Shown here piece by piece: positions 12,571-24,200 of a stretch of 64,000 nucleotides of DNA. Origin of the DNA: Xiphophorus maculatus (taxonomy: Eukaryota; Chordata; Actinopteri; Cyprinodontiformes; Poeciliidae); the NCBI RefSeq assembly GCF_002775205.1, contig NC_036447.1, positions 17,528,501-17,592,500 on the forward strand, read 5' to 3'. Position 1 is the stretch's first letter, and each line of letters opens with the position of its first letter. Below the pieces are notes generated by a model. That model ran no database searches and had not been told where the DNA came from. It saw only the letters and a list, made by a program, of their open reading frames with translations. The position numbers were made by a program, and so were the translations under genes.

Positions 12571-13932
12571 CAAAAACAATGATTTGAGTTTGATATTAGA
12601 TTCATAAAATGTCATACAATCTCAAAAAGATATAAATATTGAATCTCAGAAAATATCACTTTCTACACGTATGGCCAAGTCAGACTGTAATACATTTTTC
12701 AATAAATAAATACCATTCTAAAACACATATTTAATAAAAAAAAAAAGTGTTAAAAATTCAGATAGAAGGACACCTTCTTAGAGCTTTTACATGCTGCTGA
12801 TTGGACAGTTTTACTTCATGCACAGACATTTGTTCCTTTTGGCTTTACGGAGATTGAAGTTATACCTGTCACAATAACAAATTTAGCTGGATGATAAATT
12901 GTTCCAGAAACAGAAACAACAAATAAAATGAATTATGAAGTCTCTGTAAATACAATTGTCCTTAACAAGGGCTAGATGAGACCAGTGCATCAGACTGAAC
13001 AGGTTTTGGTAATGAGAGAAAAACGATTCAGCATACAAATGAAAATTATTGAGTTTGTTTTAGTTTATCGTGTGATTTATTACTTACTGCGACAGACCTA
13101 GGTCTGGGGGCAGAGGGTTCAGCTCACAATATCTTGATAAAATATTATGAATCATATCCTAAAGGACACTTTCTGTGTTTATGGGTCTTTTAAAATAATG
13201 TTTTAAAATGCCTTTGTAACAAAAGGCTTGTTTCATTTTCCCTAAAAACGACGTTGTGTTTTCAGGTCATTTCCCAGCTGATGGTCTTCCTGATCAGCAT
13301 CCTCAGCCTGGAGTTCTACTGTCACCTGGGGAAGATGGAGCTAGCAGCAGTATTACTGGCAGCTGCGGTGAACATAATTGGGCAAACGTGATGCATTCCC
13401 AGGTTGTTCTCTTGGAGTTGAGTTGATTCTTGAGTTCTTTTTTGCTGTCGCCCATGCAGATGGTGAGCGTCACCGGTATTTCTGTCGGCACGGGTTTGTC
13501 TGCATCTTGCGATACCCTCATATCTCAGGTGGATAATCCTTATCTACAGTTATTCAGCAAACAGCTAAATAGTAAAAGATTTGCATCAGGTGTATCAAAT
13601 CTGTTTGTTTGCTCTGTTACATGGAGACCTATTGGAGCGGTAACCTGAAGCGTGTGGGTGTCATTCTCCAGAGGGGGGTTCTGATTCTGCTGCTGGCCTG
13701 TTTCCCCTGCTGGGCCGTCCTCATCAACACTGAGCCCCTCCTGCTGGCTGTCAAGCAGAGTCCACAGGTTGCCAGGTCTCTTTCAAATCCAGTTTAGCAA
13801 GTGCATCTCATTTCTCTTAGACCTTTTCACATTTTGAAATTTCATGGAAGTACAATGGAGTAAAGACAGCTGAGAACAAATGCACATCATACAATTTAGA
13901 TTTTTGTATATAAGAAATTTAAACCGATGCTG

Positions 13933-13986
13933 GTCAGAGTCAGCTTTATTGGCCAAGTTTTTGCACACAGACAAGGAATTTCACAT
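13933..13986. repeat. Interspersed repeat fragment
   Basis: Contains cagctttattggccaagttt and acaaggaattt, a phrase very common at the ends of dispersed fish repeats. It sits where the fifth exon of the slc47a pseudogene should be, so its insertion may be linked to the loss of that exon. Family not assigned. Confidence 0.5.
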
Positions 13987-15125
13987 CACTTCCACTTTGC
14001 TTTCAGAGCAGACATTTAATTAGCTCTTCCAGTGAGTTTGATGAGTCACTAAAATTACCTTTTCACAAAAAATTTAGAAAATGCCATCTCCTGGTCAAAA
14101 CTACTCGGATCCTCACAAATTTTAAAAAGGGAAAATAGACAGCTTGATTGATTCAATAAACCTGAAGTTTTTCTTCTTTTTTTGTCATGATCTTCAGGCT
14201 GCTTTTATGTACCAGCTGGAAGGGAAGAACTTACGAAACCAGGTGTGTCTCTCAGAGTAAAGCTCTTTACATAGAATGTAAAAATATACATACATTTAGG
14301 CCTGTTTAAAATTAAACATATAATTCTGTGCTTTAAATGTCAGGGAATCATGTGGCCTCACAGGTTGGTCACTCGACTGCCTGCAGGAGTGGAGTCTCTT
14401 CATAAAGCTGGCCATTCCTAGCATGTTCATGATCTGCCTGTCGTGGATTTTTGAAGTAGGAGGATTCCTGGCTGGTGTGATCAGTGAGGTTGAACTGGGG
14501 GCTCAGTCTATTGCATACCAGCTGTGCATTGTGGCTTACATGGTAATGTATCTATAGATCACACACATTGATGCTCGCTGCACAATGTCTGAAATGTGTT
14601 TTATTAGATCCCCAGGCTAATTCTGGTTATTAAAAATATAACTGGAATTAGGACGGCTTCTGCCATGGACATTTCCATTCACACAATTGTCTCAGTGTTC
14701 TCTTAAACAGTCCTTGAGATCCTGCATACAGAATAGCAGTCTTTTTCTGTTGTGAGGGGACCGTTTGGCACAACTGCAGGCATTAGTATCTCCGCTTAAA
14801 AAATATACGTGACATTCTCTGCTCTTTTGTGTTGATTTTTCCCAGTGCCTTCTTTAATTTTCTGTTGCTGCTCCTGTCCGGGTCGGGAATGCTCTTGGTG
14901 CTGGAGACATAAAGCAGGCTAAGCTGTCGTGTAAAGTCCCAATCATCTGTGCATGTAAGACCCATTCCACAGCATATGTGCTCATACATGATGTTAGGTG
15001 TTTAATTCAGAAAACTGGAGCAGTACAGAGAGAATTGCTTTGTCTTTAAGCATTGCTATAATATTTGGTATATGCATAAGCCATAGGATTAAATACAAAA
15101 GCTCTGACAACGAGTTCTGTGTCCC

Positions 15126-15158
15126 TGATTCTAGCTCAATAAATCTGAGCTAGAATCA
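15126..15158. repeat. Perfect hairpin, 13-bp arms
   Basis: Arms 15126-15138 (tgattctagctca) and 15146-15158, with a 7-nt loop. Confidence 0.9.
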
Positions 15159-15317
15159 TTGGTCCCCACAGATTTCTGATTCTATTGCAATGTGGCACGC
15201 TTGGAGAAATCTGGGGTGTTTTCTTCAGGTTATATCATATTGGAAAATATTTCATAACATATAATGTTATGATCTATTTCATCAACCCAGTTTTATTTTT
15301 ATTGAAATGTTAAAGTT

Positions 15318-15350
15318 CTATGATTTATATTTCCATAATATAAATCATAG
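15318..15350. repeat. Perfect hairpin, 13-bp arms
   Basis: Arms 15318-15330 (ctatgatttatat) and 15338-15350, with a 7-nt loop. AT-rich, so slightly weaker evidence than the mixed-sequence hairpins. Confidence 0.85.
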
Positions 15351-17474
15351 ATATTAAAGAAACATTTTAAAGAAGGAAAAAATACATCATCAGGCAGTCA
15401 TTTATTTTTGCAGCTTTTAAGTGGAAACTGATTAACTACCTCATTTTGTTCTCTTTTATTGACATTCCGTTTTGCGTGTTTTGCACCGTCATTGTTTGCG
15501 TGCTTTGTTGGAGTTTGTGTCAGCATCGAAATGTCAATGGATTCATTTTCACCTCAGACCAGCAAGTTAAACCCCAAACTCAGTAACTGATTCCTAAAAC
15601 CCAGGTAAGGACCTTTGATTGCAGCTTGTTGCATGTGTCACAACAGGATTTCTTTGTATTCAGACAGCAGACAGTCATAAATTAACTAATATGCAGACTC
15701 TTGGACATTAAGCTGTAACTGTTTAATGAGCTTCAGTTATGTTTAAAAGCTCTGGTAACAGAGTTGCTGAATAAAAAAAAAATGTTGAAGAAAAAGACTA
15801 GTTTAAATTGTTTTTAATATTGGTAGCTTAATAATATAATATTATGAACTAAGTTTGGTGTATTAGTGGTAAAATGTTAACCCATCAGCGCCAAAATCAG
15901 CGCTTTTCATCTAAAGTCAGTTCCAGCTACTGAAGACAACCTGATATCATTTACCTTGTTGTTACCTCACTAAAAAAGTGAATCATCTCCCTGTACTGTT
16001 TAATGTTTCCTGCTGGTAATGATTTACAGTCTAAAGGAGTCTATTCCTGTGTTCTTTTTTAGGGACATAATTCAGAGGGTTGCAGATGTAATGCTTATAT
16101 TCAGCTTCATGCATGTCAGCGAAGCGACTGCGGTGAGAACGACTTTCATTCAGTCAAACACCAAAATCTGAGACTGCAGGTTTCGGCACACAAATTATAA
16201 TCAGACGTGCATTTGTTACTTTTAGGGTGTAGCTGCAGGAGTTCTCAGAGGAGCTGGGAAACAACTGGTTGGTGCCATTTTCAATATAGTGAGCTCCTAC
16301 TTTATAGGGTTTCCCATAGGCGCAAACATGGGAATTACTAGTGAGATAAAAAAACAAATGTAAAGTCATTAGCGCAAGAAAGTTTATTTATCTAATAAAG
16401 TTGAATTCAAAACCTAAAACTACTCATAACAATCAGAGGAATATATATTTCCTCTGATTTGTAATTATGGTTTGGGCTTAGAGCTGATGACAAACAAAAA
16501 TTATGCTTGTCAGAAAATTACATTGTTACATAAAACCAAGAAAAGGACATTTTCATTTTAAAGAAAGTCAGACAACTTCACAGTACGTCCATGAACTGTA
16601 CAGCTTTTGCACGTAATAATTGGTTGGGGCTCCTTAAATGACTGATTGCAGCTTTCAGTTCACCTACATTTTTGGCTCTGGTCACTCTTTTCTTCCTCCG
16701 ACTCCCAATCAGTCACAGCATAGCTTGGTTGTTATTAAAGCAGGTCTTGGTTCTTTTGAGTGTGGAGCAGGTGCCAAGTTCTGGTGGATAATGAGACCAG
16801 CATGTCCTTAAAGTTTGTCAGCAGAGGAAAGCATGAAGTGGTCTAACTTTTCCTTACTTGGTGCATCATGAAATCTACTTTATCCCCAACTACAACAGGA
16901 CTGTGGACCAGACTTACAATTGCCATTTCACTAGAGGCATTTTTCTTCATCTCATTTAAAACATTTAAAACTTGATTGGAAAAAGGCTTCAGCAGAGGTT
17001 GGAAACTGAATTACTAATTTTATTGTATTTTTATTGAAGGAAAAACATGTTATTGACTAATGTATTTCATTACTTTTTCCTCTGTCTGATCAGGCTCAAG
17101 TCAGAGCAGGAGTTCAGCTCATGGAAGAAAAAAAAACATTTAATCTGGAACAATTAGGTTGGAACATACAGTTATTACTGTCCACATTTATTCATTAAAA
17201 ATATATCTGATTTGATTCTCAAAAGCTTAATTACTTGTTAAACATTTAGTCAAGTCAGAGCCAGATCCAAGTTGGCTTTACTCCGACCAGAGGTACCAAC
17301 GAAGAAGAGGGTGTCGTCCAGAGTCCAGGCCGGAGAGAGTTCGCCACCTCCACAGTGGGGGACGTGCTCCCAGTTAAACAGCTGGTCTTACGACATGGAC
17401 TGACACTTTTGATCATGATCGTCATTCTTGTGGTTGGAGTCATCAGCAGCAATATGATAGTCACTCTGTTTTGA

Positions 17475-18732
17475 TGATTTTTCCTACAGGTGATGGTGTG
17501 AATCCGGTTCTTGGTGCAGCTGGTTCTGTTCCGTTTGTTTTTATCACTAATAAAACCTTAAAGATTGAAGGAGGACTTTAAAACAGTAAGACTGGGACAT
17601 AAAGAGAAGTGCCTTACAAAATAATGAAATCCTGTTGTACTAGTTCAGATTTTGTGACATTTCAAATCCCAAACCTCAATATGTTTTATCTGGACTACGT
17701 GAATACAAAGAAGCACTTTGAGAGATGAAAGAAAAACTATTTGTGCTTTTTCAACAAAAGTTTCTGTGCGCATGTATTCACCCTTATATGAGTCAGTATA
17801 ATGTCTAGAACATTCAGAAGCAGAAATACGGTATAAATATTTTTGTTTACATTTCAATTGGTCTTTACTTGTGTGATTCGTTTTCTCATTCAAAATCCAG
17901 ATGGCTGATGTGAAAAAGGCTGAAACTGTTTGAGGACAGTCAAAGTTGCCCATTACAGGCAGACTGAAAAATTGGCTGAAAGGAAATCAAATATTGATCT
18001 TGTCTTACTCCTGCTTTACAACAAAGTGTGTAAGCTGTCCAAGACAGGGGAAAAAGACATTTTATTTTCTTAAAGAGGAAAATGCAGTAGATAAATTAGA
18101 CTAAAGCTTTGACCATGTTTAAAATGATAGATATAATGCTATATCGATATAATGAGGAGGTTGAAAGACTCTCCCCCAATAAGTTTATTTAAGAGAGCAT
18201 AGTGAAATATAATAATGAGAATACAAATCCAGAGTATTGATTATGTCAAGAAGTCATGGCATAATCAATACAGTTATAGTAGGACAATATTTCTAGTAAG
18301 TTTTTTTTTTGTGATGTATGAACTTGCACACATGTGCCTTCTGGTTTGCTATTGACACCCAAATATCTGTACTGTGAGGCAAAGGGTTTCTATCCTAATT
18401 GAGAAGTAATGAACCATGAAAGTGACTGTTTTGAAAATCCAATATAATTTTACAGTCAAATAAGAAATGGTGTTGATTTGAACAATGAACTTTAACAATT
18501 GAAACTACAACAAACAGTGTCTTGATGATTGGAAATTAATTTCTCCTGTCTTGAATGGAAAACTGCTTTCATTTGAGATTTGGGCAGAAAGAGATATCAC
18601 AACATTTACCCAACTGTTGAAAGTCAAAATATGGAATGCTTTGCCATATAAGAACTTGCAAAAAGGAAAAGAATAAATTCTGGTCAGGGTTGTGTAAACA
18701 TGGCATGAAGCTATTTGCCTTTGGTCTGGTCT
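17475..18732. other. Gap between slc47a pseudogene and transposase gene
   Basis: No gene seen. A hairpin with 11-bp arms (tattgattatg at 18235-18245 and its complement at 18260-18270) lies in it. Otherwise AT-rich unique-looking sequence. Confidence 0.6.
17549..17554 (+). terminator. Relic polyadenylation signal AATAAA
   Basis: AATAAA 75 bp after the pseudogene stop, a normal spacing for a compact 3' UTR. It suggests the copy arose by DNA duplication with its own 3' end; the retained introns rule out retroposition. Confidence 0.5.
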
Positions 18733-20354
18733 TCAAACTTTCTCCCTCAATTTTTTTCCCCCACAGACCTCCTGTGTATAGCACTGCATGTGGTAGTATT
18801 TCTTCTTTTCAGACAGTGTCTTCATGACATTTGCCAGGTCATCATAAAGCTCCCACACAGATGGAGTTCTCCAGCAGTATGCAGTATAATGTCCCAGGCC
18901 ATCTTTGGTCAAGCTTCCCCGGAAAGTGACGACTGCTGTGAAAGTTAATGTTTTTCCTTGGAGAACGGTAATGGAGGGAAATTCACTCAAGGCAAATTCA
19001 GTTGGATATGGAAGGTCAGTGTCAATCCATGCTATTTCTCCAATGCTGTAGCCGTGAGTAACGGTTCCTGGGCAGAGAACATTTCCTGAGGTGGTGGCTC
19101 CTGTTTTGAATTCAGATGGACATTCTGATTCATTCTGCAGTGGTTGGAGGCAGGGAGACTGTGGAAGGAAGAGTCCTTTTTCTACTGAAGTGTCAAGCTG
19201 AGCCATGCCAGAAGGACAGAAATGTCCTTTGTTTAGGTGGCAGTATTGTGAAGAGCAGTGTTTTAGGGTGTAGCCGCGGTAAACGCTTGATTTAAGAGGG
19301 GTTCCAGAACTGTCATCACCTTCTGCCTCACTGAGAGCCACGACAGTGATGGCATGCATTAGCTGCTTTGCATGGTCCAAGCTTTGTGATTGAAGAAGCT
19401 TTGCTATTCCCCTGACAAAGAAGTCTTTGACACGATGTGACTTGTTTTTCAGGTACTCCCACTGGCAGACTATCTTTATGCAGTGGGCAACATCAACCCT
19501 GATGTAACAGGGAGAAAGTTTTGCGGACTGGTTCCCAAGTAGCACACCGAAGCATTCATCAATAAATGACTTCAGGTTAGAAAGAGGAGTGAAGGCCTTC
19601 ACCAAAGCACCAAGAATAGCCAGGGAAAAGTCACTCACAGATTCCTTTGGTACAGCTGCGCCTGCATGAAGCCATTCTGTCAGCCATGTTGTAATTGCAT
19701 TAATATAATGCCTTTCTGATAGCATTTGTACCACTTGTACCACCTTGATATAGGATGTGGCCAGCTGTACCATTTGGTCGTGCCAGTTTTCTGACAACTG
19801 AACCAGTTGCATCAAAGCAAACTACTGAGGGACATTTTTTGGTCAGTGCCTTATAAACATGTATCTGAGTTTGACTCCAATAGTGACAGAAGAATGTATC
19901 CAGACCAATATCTCTTATACTGCCACTGTTAGGTGTGCTATACTTTAATAGCTGCAAAGATAGAATGGGGTCTTTGTCGCCTAACTCCAAATCTTTTCTC
20001 TCCCGTTTGGCTTTTCGTAAGGTTGCCAGGTTTGGAAGGTGGCTTGGCTCGGGATCTCCAATATCCATAAAATCTGATGCCTTTGCTGACCTCCATACAG
20101 CTGGTTCCATCCTACCCTCACACAACTCTTTTGAAATCTGTGCACGAAGGGTTCCTGGCATGAATCATGAATCTTTCGCAGGGAGATGTCAGCGCCTTCG
20201 ATGGAACACCAGCAGTGGTGCCTGAGTCAAACTCTGTGTCCACATGGCTTTCAGGATCACTTTCTTGATTATTTATTTCCAAGCATGACCATATGTTTTG
20301 TCTGTTTAGCTTTACAAATGTGTACAGGCCTTTTGCAGACATTTTATTTCCCAA
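18733..20354 (-). mobile_element. Broken DNA-transposon transposase gene with USP-like C-terminus
   Basis: Two long minus-strand frames (about 18733-19815 and 19700-20161) plus a start segment up to 20354 (MGNKMSAKGLYTFVKL) read as parts of one protein. Overlaps near 19750 and 20160 imply at least two frameshifts. VVCFDATGSV and CYIRVDVAHCIKIV look like acidic positions of a DDE/RNase H-fold transposase, and LTEWLHAGAAVPKESVSDFS resembles NOF/MULE-type proteins; that family call is from memory and tentative. Near the C-terminus, GLGHYTAYCWR followed by WELYDDL matches the histidine box of USP (peptidase C19) deubiquitinases, but no Cys box was found. No terminal inverted repeats or target duplication could be picked out by eye. 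It lies between the two MATE copies in opposite orientation. Confidence 0.6.
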
Positions 20355-21233
20355 CTGCTGACTTAGCTCCGGACAGCGGCAGCTGGAGTGGCTATATTGC
20401 CACTAGGATTTTTCTAGGATAGCCTCTTTTGAATTGCAGAGAACTGTGAAAAGAGGCTGTCTTCCGCTGGCTGTCGAAGCATCTAGTTAAAAAATAAAAA
20501 GGCTTTGATTAGCATTGCTCAAAATAATAATTCTGACCTACATCATTTCAAAGAAGCCACAAAACATTGATATTCTAGCAGTGTCTGCACAATTACAATA
20601 GTCTTGAACTTAAAAAAAAGTTAAGTTGGCTTTCCCAGTTTCATTTCTACCATTTAAGCTAATTTTTAAACAAAACAAAAATTTTCAATAATGCATTGTT
20701 ACTAGTCTTGTGAATTGGCAATTTAAGTACTTGTTAAATCTTAATTTCCCTTTGGAATACATCATTTGTAAATTGAATTCAGAAGATGTGCCCTTTGTGG
20801 ACATGCTTAAGTGTTCATGATTCAATATAAATGTAAAGGCTGTAAGATAGTGGCTCACTATCAATGTTTCAATAGGTGTAAAAGGTCTGGACTTCAAATA
20901 TAAGTATACAAATATATATACAGCGAGAGAGAGAGAGGGGACATGATTTGAGGGTTAGGTTTTTAAATATGTTATTTTGTGAGCTTTAGATATTTGGTAT
21001 TTTAATTACCCGTTAACTTGACCCTCTCGTGCGCACTTGAACCCACCATGACAGCAGCAGGGGGTGGCTGGCTCTGCGGACAGTCGTCCACTCACAGCAC
21101 AGCTCCGGCCCCTCCCGCGGCCTTCCTCTGGTAAAACATCCCGCTCACGTTTCCAGGGCTGCTGTCTGACCACCGACACCCGCAGGACAGGAGTCAGTCC
21201 AGAGTCACAACCTTGGCTGGGAGCAAGTCAGCT
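20355..21233. other. slc47a1: Upstream region of slc47a
   Basis: No gene seen. From about 21030 the sequence becomes GC-rich up to the start codon at 21234 and probably holds the promoter and 5' UTR of the intact slc47a gene. A short GA run lies near 20925-20939. No convincing TATA box at a usual distance. Confidence 0.45.
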
Positions 21234-24200
21234 ATGGACGGTCCGGGCAAAGCAGCGGCCACACACACCGAGGGAGTGAAGGTGGACCTGAAAGCAGCTG
21301 AAGCAGACCCCGCTGAAGGCTGCGGCTTCTGCCTGAAGAGAATACGGGACTTTGTTCCGCAAAAGTACCGAAATGAGCTGGCACAGCTGTTCAAACTGGC
21401 GGGACCGGTGGTAAGACTCAGTGCGGTATTCGTTCAGTGATTGGTTGGCTGTATAGTTGACTGTATCACTTTTGTCTAACGCCATAAATCACAATATTAG
21501 CGTTGTTAGTTTTGCACATGTTTCAACAACTCTGTTTATTATTTAAGCTGCCATAACAGGACATGTTAAAATGTTAGGTTCTTTAAAATATTTCAGTTCA
21601 ACCTTTTCTTTTTACAACGGTTTCATGTTTTTTTCTTTATTAGAAAAAGCTTAAAAATATAAATGAAATTGTGGATCTTCAAAAATGACAAAAAAATAAT
21701 AATAATAATAGAAGTTTAAATTTATGTCTCTCAAAAGTTCATTAAATATTTGTCACTCCACACAAGTTTTATTTCGCTAGCGAGAGGATAAAAAATACTC
21801 TTTGGATTGTAAAAGAGACCGTGGTATGTACATCAACATAAATTAGAGTACAACTATGTACAAATAAAAATCTAGAATGTCTGATCTTTTACACTATGTC
21901 TCTAGCAGGGTTTTAGAGGTTTAGTTCAGTTAAATTATATTTAGAGCATCTGTGAGCAGCAATTTTCCATTGTTGCCACTTATTGTGGACTTATGTCCTT
22001 GTACCAAATGAATATGCATTGCTCTAACTTTTTGCATCAGCTCTGGTACGTTTATGTTGTTCTTCAGAACTCTGTCTTATGTCTTTTGCATCTTTTAACT
22101 GTTTTTTTTCCAGGATAGCCCCTTAAATAGACTGTTTTTCTGTTTTATAAATATAAACAAATGCACAGTTTATAATTTATCAAAATATTTAACTCAGTTC
22201 AATATTTATTCAAATTTGCGCTTGCTATTTTTTTATAAATGCATAGTTTTCCTTACTATGTACATTTGACCTCATTGCAGTCTCTTATTTTCTTACTTTT
22301 CATTATTATTATTTTCAAGTGTATCTGTCACTTCTACTTGCCTGTGACTTTAATGCTGACATACCTGAAGGAAAATAAAGGATAGATAACTCTATTCTAT
22401 TCTATTCTATTTCCCATTCATATACCATCAGAATCACACTCTCCATTTCTATTTAAAACGCTCATACCCACAGCATGATGCTGACACCACTGTGCTTCTC
22501 TGCAGTAATAGTGAGCTACGTATGTTAGTTTTCCACATTTTGCACATGGACCAAAAATGTAATCACAGTCATGATGTGACCAAAGAAACTTTTTGCACAT
22601 GTTTTTGGTGTCCTCTAGATGGCAGAAGCATACCAATAACATGATATTAACCATTTTTGAGGAAGAAGTTCAGAGGTGTGGCGTGTTAGTATTCTATCTT
22701 ACATATCTTGTACATTTCCATCGGAAAGACAGATTTTTTTTCTCCCCTGACTAAGACACCCCCAAACTTTACAAAGTTAAAACTGGGTTTCTTATTACTT
22801 CCAGTTCTCCAAGCCAGACATGTAGTGCCACATTTTATGTGTGTGAATGGTTTGAAAACCCAGTAAAGTCTTGCTTGAATTTCATAATCTACCACTTTGC
22901 GATGGTGAATTCACAATAAGTGAAACAGTTCTGAGAGAAGAAATACTTTGCCAAGACTCTTGCCATGTACCATGTTGACTGTTTAAGCTGCTGCCAACCT
23001 GGCTGTTGTTTAAACTTGGATTTTAGCTTGATTCCCTGATTTTAGCTTGACTCCCTCCATTGCAATGGAATTGTAATTGAAATTATGATTTATTTTCTTT
23101 TCTTTTTCTTTTTAAGTTTTGCCTTACAAGAAATTATCCATTTCTAAGACAGCAACAGATTGTTGTGCATTGAACGTGTTTCTGTTTCCAGATGATACAG
23201 AAGAGCATTCTGCTCAGCTACTGCATTCAGGACGAATCTTAAATCATATTTATAAAAATTGCATACGTATAATGTAGATTGTAAGTCGAAAGCAGTCCAA
23301 GGGAAAAGACTGGGCTGTCCCTCATGCAAAGGGATAAGCCTTGCAACATGTGGTATGACATGGAAGAGACTGAAGATTATTCAGGATATTTTATTTCAGG
23401 TGAACTCTGTACATATTGCAACAAAAGTTAAGTTGTGTGTAATCATAATTTCTAACATCTAAAATTGAAGATTAAAGACAAATGGAAAATGTGCAAATTT
23501 AACCTGACATGAATGTGTGCAACCAATTCTCTACATGTTTTGTTTACGTTTAAAGTGACCTATAGTGACCTACAGACATTTCAACATTTAACAAAATCTG
23601 TTGAGATTTTCACGACTTTTGAGATATTTCTTCATTTTCATTCATTTCATGTGTCTGACATGCACAAGCTCCGGTTATATATAAATATGTATTTATATAT
23701 TTCAGGTAATCTCCCAGCTGATGATCTTTATGATCAGTTTTGTCAGCATGGTGTTCTGCGGCCACCTGGGAAAAACTGAACTAGCCGGGGTTTCGTTGTC
23801 GATTGCGGTAAGGAGACTTTCTGGAATCCTGGTTTCTTTTTGTTTTGGTTCATCCAACCTTGTATTTGATACAGTGAACCCTCGCTATAACGCGGTTCAC
23901 CTTTCACGGCCTCGCTGCTTCGCGGATTTTTTTTTTTTTTTTTTTTTTGTGCAGTTTTTTTTCACCGTGTATTCTGCGTCCTGATTGGCTAAATAGTCTC
24001 CGCGCTTCTTCTCGACCTGTGTGCCAATAACGTTACGGTATTTAAATAGACGTAATACAGCTTGGCAAATTTTGGTAAATGTTTTTTGCCCAGAAGAAAA
24101 AAACCCCAACTATAACTATGTTCTTCTCTCGAAAAAACACACCTGCACCACAGACTTCAGAAGAAAAAGACACTAGAGAGCGGAGTCAGGATGCAGCGTC

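Larger units (their letters stand above)
11853..17474 (+). pseudogene. slc47a: Decayed MATE-family (SLC47A) transporter copy
   Basis: Tandem paralogue of the intact gene at 21234-32567, readable exon by exon: 11853-11973, 13266-13367, 13460-13528, 13627-13775, 14198-14242, 14344-14542, 14846-14954, about 15489-15561, 16063-16132, 16226-16340, 16899-16997, about 17094-17155, about 17250-17474. It is broken in several ways. Exon 1 is 121 nt where 120 would stay in phase. The exon coding LSQMYVNIFMPALP has no counterpart. About 17 bp of the next exon run straight into the WSLDCLQEW exon, so two helix-coding exons are deleted. A TAA stop lies at 14855. The exon near 15489 lacks its acceptor AG. 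The exon at 16226 is short by 18 nt and that at 16899 long by 4. The transport Glu in LCLEWW of the live copy has become Ser. The last exon still reads openly to TGA at 17472. Confidence 0.88.

Noticed and set aside
18733-20354. Retroviral or Polinton origin of the minus-strand gene between the MATE copies
   Set aside because: No reverse transcriptase, capsid, polymerase B or terminal-repeat signs; the motifs fit a cut-and-paste DNA transposase.
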